Origin: Certhia americana
Taxonomy: Eukaryota; Chordata; Aves; Passeriformes; Certhiidae
Direction: 5' to 3'
Length of the DNA: 64,000 nucleotides
NCBI GenBank assembly: GCA_018697195.1
Contig: CM031864.1
Coordinates: forward strand, 13,574,809-13,638,808
Position 1 is the first letter of the stretch. Every line of letters starts with the position of its first letter. A program made the position numbers and the translations under genes. The notes beneath the pieces were generated by a model. It was given only the letters and a program-made list of their open reading frames with translations, was not told where the DNA came from and searched no databases. Below, piece by piece: positions 1 to 12,796 of the stretch.

Positions 1-1542
1 CTGAAAGATAGATAAATCAAGATCAACAGAAACAGACTGGGTCTATCTGGTTTTCTTTTTCTTTTACCTGATGAATTTGAATAAAGCATTTAGCACCTTA
101 TTGTATAGGTCTAAATGCTAAAAACCAAAACACAAGTAATGTGAGGTAACAAATATCAGATATCTCCTATAATTACTGGTTTATTTTAAATGTATTAATC
201 TGAAAGGGAAACTTTACTTTTATTAACCCTATCAGTTTCTTTTGCTGATGTAGGTCTTGCCTCATCTGCACAGTGAAGCATATTACAAAGGCACATGAAC
301 CAACACCAACCTGCTGCAGACTACATTAGCAATCACTGTTGTGCAGCTTACAACAACTTTGAGAAAGCAACCACCGTTCAGCAATAGCTCTATTTTCAGG
401 CTAGGTCTTACTTATCACATGCAAGACATACTGACCAAGTAAAATTTCTAATTCTGTCAACTCGGACATTCACCACACACTTCTCACTTAAATATACACC
501 ATTGCAAGGAGTTCTGACTCAAAGCCACAGGTCAGGTAGAGAACATGCTTCATTTTACTGTAACTCAGTGTTGAAAATAAAGGTACTTCCAAGTTTTTCA
601 GCCCTCCTCTTAATCCTTCTCCAAATATTCATACTACAGCATGCTCTGATATCTCCCAAGAGGCTGTGTTTGAGCTGACAAGCCCTGCATGCCCAGCTTT
701 ACTGCACTGCTCTTCCATGAGGCACTAGCAGAACCTGCTTTCTCAACAGGGAATGAAACAAGTGTTAGGGCCACCAGTTTCATTTAGTCCTTATTCTGTA
801 TCTGATTCTACAAGTGCAGGCATGAAGATGGCCCCATGAAGCCAAAGGCAAGTTTTTTATCCCCTAAACGTTTGTAGTGGTTCACTGAAAGGCTGAATAC
901 AATGCATATGGCACAAAACTCCCATAAAATGCTACTCATAATCAACATCATGTGAAATGTGCTGCAGTTAAAAAGATCTCACAGGAAAGTATCCAAATCC
1001 AATCACACACAGGCATAGCAGGAAAACAGGACATTGTGATATGCACTGAAGTCCTGGATCTAGAGTCACGTATGGAACAATTCTGTGAGGCAGAAATTTC
1101 TCACCTCTTTCCCTGTACCTCTTAACCATGCGTCCCACAGCCTAATTACAAATCAAAGGACCATCTTCACCTGATGTGCCACTTCCTCTTTGTTTTTGTA
1201 AATCCCTCAGCATACACAACATTCCTTAAAAAATTAATAACCATCTAAAGCTTCACCTCAGCCTCTGTGGGTGATTGGATTTGTTCACATTAATCTGTAC
1301 TTCTGTACAGATTCCATCTCAAATTCCCAGTGCTTGTTCTGTCAACTTCTGTTTACAATTTGAGCCCATACATCACACTGCTACTATTCATCTTGGTTCA
1401 CACTGAATGATGATCTCAGCATCACATTCTTCTTGCCCAGCTCTTTTTCTTCAATTCAAAGCAAAACAAGACAAAAATCCCCTTTCTTCTCTTAGGACTG
1501 TGAAAAAATAAGCAATACGACTGTTCATGTTATACTTTGCAT

Positions 1543-1573
1543 TTTGTGGAAAACATGCTTTGTGGAAAACATG
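1543..1573. repeat. Short tandem duplication, 16-bp period
   Basis: The 15-mer TTTGTGGAAAACATG occurs twice with a period of 16 bases and one intervening base. It looks like a local slippage or duplication event and has no visible function. Confidence 0.9.
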
Positions 1574-2654
1574 AAGAAAGTGGGGGCTTGTCAAAGCTTT
1601 TGAGTAGCAGGCTATCTGTTACATGTTCAAAAACAATCCTGATTTCCAGAAATGAGGTGAATTCTACTTATTTTTAAGTGAATTGCATTAAAAAGACACT
1701 GGGTAACTGGTCAGCACACACCGAATGGGGTAGAATCGCCGTCTGAGACCTCACAGCACATAAAGAGGAATGTAAAACGTGGCTGCAGTAGTTTGTGATC
1801 TAGTTCAGAAGGTGTTTTCTGCCTTGTTCAAATGAAAGAAATGTGCTCTGTGTTCCTTGTCTCATCTCTACTCATAGTTGAGCACATCATCTGGAAAGGA
1901 TGCCACATCTAAGTGTATCACAAACTAGTTTATAGAAACACAGTACACAGGCTGTTTGACATTAATTGGATCTACCCAATCCTCACATGGAGGCCAATTT
2001 GGCACAAATAAAATTTGTGCACTTTTCACATGCAAGGCTGGAATTCTACATCAAGTTGATAAAAACAACATTCACTAATTAGCAACTTCTGCATTGTCAC
2101 CTCCAAGATAAAAGTTGCCAGGTGCCCACCCTCCTGCCTCAAACTGCTCTTAGTCAGGCTGTGTTACAGGCAACATGAAAACAAAACCCCCCTCCAAATT
2201 GCTCCGAGGTGACTTGTACCTAGAGCTCAGCAAAACTGCCATTTTAGACTACAGGGAATCTCCATCTATGACACCCTCATCACTTTTACCTTGCAGAATA
2301 TACTTTAAATTAAAACAGAAAGTGAAAAAGACATGCATATGAACTAAAGCTTAACTAGCCAGTTTTATTTTAAGTGCCAAGTAATGGCACTGTAAAGGAC
2401 AGAACTGCTGTAAAACAGTTTCAGATTATTACACTTTACATAAAGGAAAACAAACCAGAAAGAACAAAGTTAATTAGTTTGCAGACAGCAACATGGTTGC
2501 TCAATAAACATTCCATGAAATAAAATTCACTCAGACCTTTTGACATACCATATCAAAAAAAATGCAAGAACTACAATAATTAGCATGAGATTCTAAATAT
2601 AGTGATATCGTGTGTGCTATTAACACATCATTTCATATCCCTTTACTCAATAGA

Positions 2655-2669
2655 TTTTTTTTTTTTTTT
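2655..2669. repeat. Poly-T tract (15)
   Basis: An uninterrupted run of 15 T. On the minus strand it reads as poly-A immediately after an ATTAAA, so a decayed retroposed 3' end on that strand is possible. The spacing is too short for a normal polyadenylation signal, so a simple homopolymer is more likely. Confidence 0.85.
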
Positions 2670-4431
2670 CCTTTAATGGCCACATTACGTTGAGTCCTGA
2701 AAATCTCCCTGGGAAAAAGGCACGTACAAAATATTGCATAGAAAAGGCAAAAATGGGAGTAATATAAAATTCATTGTTTTTTCTCCATTTTAATTGTCAT
2801 GTGGGAGCAGAGAGATGCTACTTTTTATGATAACTCTGTAGCAGCTGCACAATGGTGGCCTACGTTTGGCACCTTTTATTATGTGATGGCCATCACCATT
2901 AAGTCACACAGAGATGCTATGACAAACCCAGTCATGGCAGAAACAAACAGAAAGCTGCACTTCCTCATAGTCACTGCTCTTGTACACCGGAATCAACCGC
3001 ATTCCTTTCCCAATAAAACAAAGCAAAAGGCTTCTGAGGAATATACTCACCTGGCAAAGACTGCAGGCAGAAGTAAAGGCATAAAAAGTTCAAACAAATG
3101 CAGATACTTCAAAGGAAAATTCTATTTTATGATTCAATACCTTATGCAGACATCTTTACCAGTCATCTTTTTAATAGATTAACTATTCTGCCAAAGCTGG
3201 GGAAATTCTGTATGTCTTCCTAACATGTTATCAAAACATAGCTGTGTTTCATCACATACAGCAATTTCATTATCCTTTGGAAAAGGAGAAAAAGCCAAAC
3301 CAAAGAAACAGTCATGGTGAAAAAGAGCTTATCATGACTATATAAAAATGTTGATTTCTCTCAACCCAGAATATTTCTAAGAAACTAGAAATAAATATCA
3401 AGGTAAATGGGTTTATGCAAATTGAAGAAAAGAGTCCATCATCACAGAGGATATTCTGCTCTTCACTGAAGTGTCCCTGCCTGGACATGCTAATCTTTAT
3501 GGAGCACACCAATATATTGTTGTAAGTCTTATGCAAGAACTAGAAATAATTGTCATTTCTGTAGTTCATTACATGAACATATTTTTTCAATTTCTCAAGA
3601 TTCTGACTGTATTAAAACTCAGCATTTTCAAAAATCACTTCAATAAGATTATTGACATTATGATGAACTTTTGAAATATCTGTCGCTCCACAAAAAAACA
3701 CCTTTAAAACCCTTAATATTTACAATACTTCCCATTCCCAAAGTATTATTTTTTACTAATAATTTGTACCAATCAAAAGCAAAGAATAATACAGGATTAT
3801 ATTGGCAGTTTCTTTTCATAAGAAATTACCAGGTAAGCCTAGATGGAAATTATTTTGCCAAAAATGGTTTTTTAAAATGTCTCAGAAAAGACGATAGAGA
3901 AAATCATTTGTCTTTTTCAACAGGTTTTTACTTCATGGGCAATTCTGAAGGCTCATAAGTTTTAGATAGTTCCCTTGCAGACATGCTTTTTCCTAATGAA
4001 GGTCAAATCAGCTATATTCAAAGTTTCAACTGAAAAGAATGTTCTTTGTAACCTTACACAAAGTTAGGGCTATGCAGCTCTAACAAGGCAGGCAAATGAG
4101 GACTTGGGCTCATGGTTACCAGGGAAAGAGGATATTTTCCTCGGGGATTTCTGTGGTCTTGCCCTGACAACCAGACGGTGAATGTGCTATTAGCTGTGAC
4201 TCACACGTATCTGTGACACACACCAAGCTGCTTTACACCTCTGAAGACTGATAAATGCCTAGATAAAGTCATCCACCCTACTCCCTTGCAATTCTCTAGT
4301 TATGTTTTAAAATGTGTATATTTGCATGTGTGTGTATATATTGCAAAGGTACATACATAATAATGGCTCTGTACCACTCGCTCAGCTATTGAGAGATGGA
4401 AAACAATTGACCAAATAATTTCTATACATAT

Positions 4432-4495
4432 TGATAGGTATGAATTACAGAGGAATAGATGGATAGGTAGGCAGGTGGATTCATGAATAGACGGA
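4432..4495. repeat. Degenerate tetranucleotide repeat (GATA/GGAT-like)
   Basis: Repeated GATAG, GGATAGG, GGCAGG and GTGGAT words suggest a decayed tetranucleotide microsatellite. No two long units are identical, so this is a weak call. Confidence 0.4.
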
Positions 4496-4633
4496 CAAAG
4501 TGTACATTTCTATATGTGAATAAAATAATATGGAATAGCATTCTTAAGGAAAAAATAGAAGAAAGTAATTAATTTTGCCTATCTTCAAGCAATAATAAAA
4601 GCATTAAATGAAGTAATCTTTAAAAATGCAGTG

Positions 4634-4712
4634 AATAACAATAACAATAATAATAATAATAACAATAACAATAACAATAACAATAACAATAACAATAACA
4701 ATAACAATAACA
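4634..4712. repeat. (AATAAC)n microsatellite with an (AAT)n core
   Basis: About 79 bases made only of AAT and AAC triplets: two AATAAC units, then about five AAT units, then roughly nine uninterrupted AATAAC units. The purity suggests recent slippage and likely length polymorphism. It lies in non-coding sequence. Confidence 0.97.
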
Positions 4713-7700
4713 TATTTAATGTAAAAATCTCTGATCTCAGGTGATTAGAATATTGGCAGACCTCAATTAATCCACAATCATAGCTGCACTTTGCTCCACT
4801 GCACTTTCATTCCCTGCTCTTGCATGAGGGAACTTGGGTTTGATTTTCAGCATTTGACCCAACAAACTTTCCAGGGAGAAAGCCATTCCATCAAATATGG
4901 AAGAAATACAATAAAGCCAAGAAAGAAGATGGATGATCTGTCAAGCAATGAGAGTCTTTTCTCCTCTGGGAGAGTGTACCACTTCCACAGTACTCTCCAT
5001 CCCTCCCTGATCAGAATACTGGTGTCTGGGTAACTTGAATCCAGTATTATTTAACATAAAGAATAATAATGGGTACTAATCTCATGTGATTAATGCATAT
5101 GAAATCTCACATCATATTTATTAAGAGTGCAAATCATGAATTTCTAGCTTAATAAGAATGATTAATTGAATCAAGTGTTTAATTTCTTCTCTTCAAATCA
5201 TATCTTGATGATTCATGAATTCCATAGCAAAGTCATTTACATTATCTTATCATCAGGAAACATAGTTAGGTGTTAGGAAGATCAGATTGGGAGGTTGAGT
5301 ACTTAAATTTCAAAAGACCTTATTTTGTTCAAATGCAGGGTACGTGAAATGGGCACAGTGAGCTGACCAAGACAAAACATTTGATCGTATCAGAAAAGCA
5401 ATATCTCTTGTATTTTCTGCAATGAGAAAGTATGGCTTTTCAAACCACTTTGCCATTGCATAGAAGTCTCCTTAGTCTTGTGCTGTGCACACCAGGAAGT
5501 TTAAAATGTTAAATAAGATCTGAAACTACTCTAGAAACTCAAGTTGCTTATTAAAGGTTTTTGTTGGGGTTTTTTCCCCCATGTTTGAAAAACTTCTTTG
5601 TTTCACTTAGGGTAAATCTCCTGTGTTTTGTAATGCTGTTACTGAACAAGTTTAATGATTTGCTGAGGACCTCATCTAGCAGCATTACCAAGTAACATGA
5701 GATTAGAAGCGTATGGTGATGTAAGCTCTTCTAGAATAAATGAAAATATTTTATTCAGCTACCAAAAAGGGTCTCCTGAGATCAAATTAGAAGCTAGCTG
5801 TGAAGGGAGATGTTTGAGCATGCTCTGGAATTATTTATCAGCATTTTCTGCTTGTGTGAGAATAAGCAGACATTAAGTTTAGATTAAACAAAGGAGAAAG
5901 AAAACAAGCTTTTTTTTTTAAAGTAATTTGACTGCTAATGATATTTCTGAATTATTCTCAGTTTAATAGTTTAAGCAATTTGCAATGATAATAATGGTTC
6001 CTGCTGAAGTTCCAATAGTGTCAATTCTAAACTTGCTGAAATGAACTTTCTCCAAGACCTTCATATGGACAAGCAATTGCAAATTTTTGGTGGGCTTTGT
6101 TAATCATAAATTTGTTTTCTACTTGACATTTCTTGTAATTTAATTTAATTTAATTGCATTCATCAACAGCAAGAGAAACTGACTTAAAAGTCCATTAAAA
6201 AGAATAAATGTTTCAGGGTTCTGTATTGTACTTGTTTATCTTTATTTATAATGGGTCTGTACTTCCAGATAGGACAGAGGATGTTTAATTATTGCTTTTT
6301 AACAATAACGTTTGCTTTCCTCATACTCTTTCAAGAAAAATGTGTTTTAAATTCTTCTCACCCAGCTAGAAATTGTTATTGTGATTTTTTTAACTCAGTT
6401 GCTATAATTTGGTTTGCAAAATATTTGGAAAATTATGAATGTGCTTAAATGGAATACTCGGGTGACTAAACGTACGCGGTGTTAAACCTGTAAGACAATC
6501 CAGAAGAGAGGAAAATTTGTCCCTAAAGGAAAATAATATTGTAATATATGTCACAGATACTCATCATGAATGAAATGCGACTCCATGAAAAATCTTGTTG
6601 TACCTACTTGCAATGAAAATCCCACACCATGCGTGTCCACAGAGTCCACAGCTATCTCAGAATTTGCTGGTATTGTCAGGCACTATTAAAATTATATTTA
6701 TTTGAGCTTCTCAGGGAGTTTCTTTTGCCAGGATTTGTTCAAGATGCAGTCAAGATGTAGCTTAGGTTTGTGTTAGCTCCTGTATGGCTGAAACAGCCTG
6801 ACCACATCCGGCTGGAAACAGCAAGCCCTGTTGAGTGTCCCTGAGAGGGAGGTACAATTGTTCCCACTGCAGGAGTGTGAGAGGATTCCCCACTGCTCCT
6901 TTTGTCCTCTCCAGACATTGATTAACACATCTTCATGTTACGTGCCTTTTTTTTGGATGCAACAGCCATCCAAATCACGTAGAGATGCAAGATTTGGTTA
7001 AGTATTTGCAAAGAGCAGTAGAGGAAAGGAGCTATCTTTGATATATGTAAATATTACATGCTGTGACAAGTGATTTGTTACACAGCTTCTAACCTTACTG
7101 CTATATTGCTACACTCTCTTTTTGGTTCTGGACATAGATTGGAACAGGCTGCATGTTCCAACAGAATGAAGAGACTGTTCTTGATCCTAAAAACTTGCAC
7201 TGGTCAAGAAATCAGAAAGACATAAACTTGCTCCATAAACTAATATCCTATCAGAAGATGTATCATACCTTCAGTGCCCTTTTCTTAAGGGATTTCAGTC
7301 CCTAAAAAATATCCACTGCTAACTTAAAACCCTCTGAAAACGAAAGTATGTACTGGAAAAACTAACAGTCCCACACACACACTAATATAACACAGAGAAC
7401 AGACTCTCATTTGTTCTTGAGCTCTCCATTTTATGAGGGAGAAAAGGAGAAACATTTCTTGGCTCAGCATCTCCTCCTCTGCATTTGTGCCAAACTAAAT
7501 GCTTGACAAGTGCAATTTTACAGCACATGCTTGATGTGAACATAATGTCACCATGTTTGGCATTACAAAAAAAAAGTTACAGTGGAAAAAAAGGTCACAA
7601 AAATGTTTTGGTTTCTTGAATGTCCTTTCAGTATTGTTCCTGCTCTCATTTCCTTTTCAGAATTTTATGGAATAAACGCTGAATATCTCAGGAAAGTAAG

Positions 7701-9892
7701 GATATTTTGTGGCTTCTGCCAGGAGTGCAGCATGCTGTTAAAATTTGTGGGCTGCAGAAGAGGCAGAACAAAGTCCAGTGCAACAAAGCCTGGTGCTGCC
7801 ACTCTTACAGCCCCAGCAGGGAGGCAGGGGTGCCCCTCAAAATTTCCCTTTGACCTACAAACGTTATCACTGGGGCCATTGGATTAGATCTGTCTTCTTC
7901 CAGAACATACTGGTAGGCCATGGAAAGCTTTTTTGTTGCTTCACAAGTCATTCTTGGTGCACAGAACTGACCTTTTGCACTATAGAACTGCCATTCAGGC
8001 ACTTTTCACAAGCACCAGACATAGGTCTCTATATTACACAAGTGCACATTTTCAACAAAGAAAAGGGAAAGTCATATATAGGACCTCAAAATTAGAGGTG
8101 AAGCAATAACTTTTAAAACTACAAGCCTTGCACATGTATAGGACGCTTTGCACTGTGGCTATGACTCATAAGACCTAGCTCAACCTTTTTATTTCAGATA
8201 TTTCACTGTGATTACGAAAGAAAATATGCTTTATAAAATAATGTGGTATGAAGTTCTCTCTTCACTGTACCCATGACCATTACATCCAGCCTCCTTGTAA
8301 GCATAAGTAGCTCCCATGAATATAAAGGTCAGAAAGGAGACTTGGCTCAAAACCTGACTCAAGCAAGTATACATTTATTTTCTTTCCTACTCCCTGGGGG
8401 AAGAAGAGGAGACGAAAATAACAACATAACCAAAAAAAAAGCCCTCTGTGGCCAGAGACAGAAAATAAGGAAACCTGGAAGATTAAGCCTGCTATACAAA
8501 ATTGCATCAGTGTTACTTCCAAAATCCTCTCATCTCCAGGGATGGAATTATCTGATGTACATTCCTAAGAAGCGTTTCTAGAAAGCACACCATTTTCATT
8601 AGCTGTGCAGATATTGGTGAAAGTATTTAATGAACCTTTTTCCTCAGATGAAACACAGAATAAAGACAAAGCTCTTGTGAAAGTTGCAATAAATTTGGTT
8701 TGAATAACTTTGGCATTTTATCTTGTCCAGCATGCGTAACTCTCATGCTCACTTCAGAATGTCAACAGATGAAAATTTGGTGGTCTTATCCTGTCTTGTC
8801 TCAGCTTGACTGATATAACTTAATAAAACCTTCTTCACCAGCCTTCTCTGCTCCCCCGTCTCCCCATTCCTGGAAGCATCTGTATAAAACACTACTGATT
8901 AAATTATCTTCAGCTATTCTGCTTCAATCATATCAAATCACTTCTTGAATCTTTTTCTCAATTTCCTTTATTATTTTTTTTTTAACAGTATCAAATTCAA
9001 GATCATATCCTGTTTGAAGTTCCACAAAACTTCATTATAAATCACACACAATAAAGCTGTCTCTTCAGTTTCATTTCTGGATTTTTTTTACTATTTCTTC
9101 ATACCTGTTTGTTACAGCATTCTTTATTACATTCTCTAATGCCCCTTCTTGAGGCTACAGTGAACTACTAACTCATGCTCTCCCCACACCCACCTGTTAT
9201 CACCTTCTAATCCTTCCATAAAACTTACTTTCTCACAGAAGTTCCTATCTTTTTTTCCCTGAAAAATAATCTTGCCATACATTTCATTATTAGCACCTGT
9301 CTCTGTGAGGTTTGTCTCTAGGGCATATGAGGGTTTCTCTATGCTCTATATATTTGCCATCATATGGAAGTGATTGATGAAAATAATTGTAGTTTTTACA
9401 TACCTTACTTAACTGGTTTTTTTGCGATGTTCTGATTTGGTAACAATATAAATAAGACATTTCCTCTATGGATTCACTGTTGCAATACCCATTAAGAGTT
9501 TAACTCATTTATTAGATGCAGAGAGCTGTTTACAATTTCTGTTGCTGCACAAAACAAATAGTATGGAATTATGCTCAAAAAGCTCCAGCTCACAGTTAGA
9601 TGTGAGATACTTACAGAAGCATGGGTAACATATAACCCACAGTTTCTAGCAAGGCATATTCCTAGAAGAGACCAGTGATGGGAGTAAGAGGGGTTTCCAA
9701 AAGGTACCAGGCACTCAATAAGTTTTTGTTTACCACTAGCACTAATTATTCTTAGTACCTGCTGACATCAAGGATCCTGTGAAAACATGGGTTAAGATAT
9801 TAAATTTTATCATGGTGTGCTCAATTTAGGTGAGAACAACCTGTACCAGAAGTTCTCAGCTGAGTCTGTAGATAGGCTGGCAGTTAATAGCA
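4713..9892. other. Unique AT-rich non-coding DNA
   Basis: I see no supported gene. The region 5640-5960 is unique and rich in ATTA and TTTAAT words and could be conserved non-coding sequence, but this cannot be tested here. Between about 7580 and 8095 three open frames overlap, two on plus (the 7745 frame starts at TTG) and one on minus (7805-8002, 65 codons starting at GTG, closed by a TGA two codons upstream). None shows a recognisable domain, and their mutual overlap argues that they are chance. A/C-rich and G/T-rich strings typical of bird DNA occur, for example near 5560. Confidence 0.6.
6136..6155. repeat. (TAATT)4 short microsatellite
   Basis: Four exact TAATT units in an AT-rich context. 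It is short and probably neutral. Confidence 0.85.
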
Positions 9893-9922
9893 TGAACTTT
9901 GTATTATTGAACTTTGTATTAT
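9893..9922. repeat. Perfect 15-bp tandem duplication
   Basis: TGAACTTTGTATTAT occurs twice, directly abutting and identical. A recent local duplication with no coding context. Confidence 0.95.
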
Positions 9923-12680
9923 TTCTAACCCATACCTGTTCTTGTTTCCTTCCACAATTCACTGTTTCTGACTAAAAGAAATTGCAATTATGTTCAAAAC
10001 TTTATGAAGGAATCTTAATTTAAAAAAAAATTTAAAAAGAAATTTCATGAAAATGCATTGCAAATTTGAAGCAAAGTTATGTTTACTGGTTGATTAGCGA
10101 TTTTTACTTCATTATCTCTCCCAAATTTACTTTCCCTGCCCTCTAACATAAAATGACATTTTTCCACTAGGATTCTTGGTGATCAGACATGAGATTTCTA
10201 CAATCAAAACAAAGGTGGAAGGAATTGCACTTTTTTAACAACCTACATCCAGCCAAGATGCAGCTTGACAAACTGGTGACCTAAGTTAATTCCCCAGTAG
10301 AAGGGCTGCTTCTTTATCCTCTGCCCATGGGGGACAGGGCAAAGCCTCATAATTGGACAAACTAGAAACTTCAGGGATGTGGAAGAGGAGCAGGTGAGAA
10401 TGTAACTGATCATTATCTTCAGCCAGTAACTGGCAACCAGATGCTCCTGAAATACATCAAAAGAGTTTTCAGTAACACAGGACTTCCTGCTCAGGGGGAG
10501 CAGCTTAGGTTGTCTTCAGCCAGAAGAAAGTGATATACAACCACATTTAACTCTGTTTTTTCTCTGCCAAATTTGCAGCATTTTACTTGTCTGTCAGGAC
10601 AAGACTCAATCCAAGTGAACATTTTTCTTTTAGTCTTGCATAGATAAGGTTTTTTAAAAGCTGAGTTAACTAGGCTCAGTCTGCACATGAATAGTTGGAT
10701 CTCAACTACTGCACAGTACCTTTTCTTATCTGATTCTGTACCACAACACAAAAAGAAGGTCTTACATTCTACATTATGCAAATATATGTGCCTGGTATTG
10801 TCATTTAGGGAGGGGACTGCAGATCTAATCTACTCATTTTCCCTCTCGATTACTTGTTTTTCCTCTCTGTCCTCCCAAGCCAAAACTGAAATCCTTTGAA
10901 AAAAAATTAGCATTTGTATCAATTTAGTGTTTCAAAGTAGAAACACAGTTGGTCTATAGAGTTGCTGAACAACACATGCTGACAGAAAAATCCTAATGAA
11001 AGATGATAGCAATTAACAAGAACTATCAATGTTGAATTCCTTTGCCAGAGAGAAAGAATAGATTTCTGTCTGATAACCTGAAAAGAACAATATCCAATTT
11101 GTGGGCATAATCCACTCTTTTGAGAGCTCTGAAACTGCAGGATTTTTCCCTGAGTTGATTTTAAAGGAATGCCTGATACTTTAGTAAAACCCTCATCATA
11201 GATTTTCATTTGGGCTTTAAAAAAAAAAAGAAAAAAGAAATAAAAACCAACCAGATTTGTCCTTATAAGCTGTCACTGTGGTGAGCAAAAGTGGGCAGGT
11301 TTCCCAGGGCCACACCTGGAATCTGCTGGTTTGCTCTGTGTTGAGAGTGGCATGACACAAGGAGTGTAATAAAAAGGGAAAGACTTAGCAATATGACTTA
11401 ACACAGATGCCTGTGACCTGTTTTTACTGAACCAGGCCCCAACTTTAATAGAGATGTCACCATTGTTTGAAAGGCTGATCTAACACGCCAATAAGAACTG
11501 GACAAGCTAAGTAGCTAATTGCTATTCTTGGCTTGTGCTCCCATAGACTGAGTCCATGACAAAAAACAACATTGCAGGACTGTAAAACATCTCCAAAAGA
11601 AAACTGTGCTCAGTGGTTCTGAGTCATACCAACAAAAGCAAGAAAATGTAGAGAGCCAGAGGACTCAGTCTATTTTTCCATGTTGTGTCTGGGCATTGCA
11701 GGGTTTTCTAATACAACAAAATGTTCGCTGAAGAGACGTGATGTATCTTTGCCTCCTGGGGGGGTGAGTTAAAGGAAACTCATATATTAAATTTCCAGTT
11801 CTAACAGTGCCAGAATTAAAGTACAGATGAACCTGTCACTATACTGTGAAGGAGCAGTACAGGTTTAAGCCAAATATATTTAGTTTCTTTGGCTGGATTT
11901 CAACAAATACTTAGGCAAATTTGCTTCATGGGGTTTCCCAGCTCCAAGTCCACACATAGATTTAACTCTAAAAAATCAGATCCACTAGGCTCAGGGTAAT
12001 TACTTTGGTTATGAATCCATTCCTCTGTCTTCCAACTCCTCTGGTAACTTTTGGTACAAACAACCTGAAATAGACCTGTTTGTCTTTCTGGAACTTTTTT
12101 ATGATGTCTCAGGTATATTTATCTTTTATTAGCTTTTAAAAAAGGTCCAAAATATAGTGCTGTGTCCCAGATTATTTGTTGCCACTAATTATTCATACAC
12201 TCCTCTTGACACCTACATTAGCTGCCCACTGGCGCTGTCCTCCAACAAATTTTAATACACCATGAAGAAATATTCTCGTATAGCACAAAGAAAACCAAGG
12301 TTTTGACTGTTCAAGTGAGAGTTTTCACCCAGAGACATATGGAAACATTGAATATTGGGGAAAGGGAAGCAAACTCCCCACAGTTTTAGCAAGGATTTAT
12401 TTTGAGCATTCTGTTCTGTTTTCATTTACCTGATTAGAGCATGGAATACTCAGGAGCCAGCAGTGCTTTCAAGAATCAGAGAGAGCAATTAAATTAATGT
12501 TTTTGTCATAGCAGTAACAATTATATTATTACAGTATACTATGGTAGTATCTAAAAGCCTCAACCAAGAATATGGCCTCATTTTGTTAAACCTTGGAGAA
12601 AAACACAGTGATGTTCCTCCCCTTCCTGCCCCAAAATGCAAACAGGTAAAACAAACAGTAATTCAGATGGGAGACTCTCA
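9923..12680. other. Unique AT-rich non-coding DNA
   Basis: No gene is supported. Open frames at 10491-10781 (minus), 10687-10899 (plus) and 10919-11209 (minus) are under 100 codons, overlap or abut each other on opposite strands, and match nothing I recognise. Short A-runs occur at about 10022 and 11219. Confidence 0.65.
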
Positions 12681-12796
12681 TCACTATTTTATAAATAAAA
12701 GAATGAACCATTGACAGACAGGATGAGTTACCCAAAGTCACAGCAAATCTGTAGCAAAGTGACTGAATATGCTTCCCCTAAGCCATGTGCCCTAAA
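12681..12796 (-). repeat. Decayed MIR-type SINE relic
   Basis: Read on plus, this follows the reverse complement of an amniote MIR (core-SINE): an ATTTTATAAAT block matching the ATTTTACAGATGRGGAAACTGAGG region, then GAGTTACCCAAAGTCACAGC matching the conserved GACTTGCCCAAGGTCACACAGC core, then a GTAGCAAAGTGACTGAAT stretch matching the GTGGCAGAGC..GAA stretch, ending in TGTGCCCTAA. The element is strongly diverged and inactive. The family assignment is from remembered consensus and was not searched. Confidence 0.62.

Larger units (their letters stand above)
1..4430. other. Unique AT-rich non-coding DNA
   Basis: I see no gene here. The sequence is AT-rich, with stops in all frames at short spacing. 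The longest open frame (2799-3182, plus, 127 codons from an ATG) has no motif I recognise, no splice-site context and no codon-like composition, so I read it as chance. A CAG-GTAAGC donor-like site lies near 3830, but no convincing exon precedes it. A short tandem duplication and a 15-nt poly-T tract are listed separately. Confidence 0.65.

Noticed and set aside
2799..3182. 127-codon open frame on plus with ATG start
   Set aside because: No recognisable motif, no splice context and no support beyond length. Frames of this size are expected by chance in 64 kb over six frames.
7745..8095. Overlapping open frames on plus (116 codons from TTG) and minus (7805-8002, 65 codons)
   Set aside because: The minus frame has no ATG and an upstream stop two codons before it. 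The plus frame starts at TTG. No domain is recognised on either strand, and both cannot be real.
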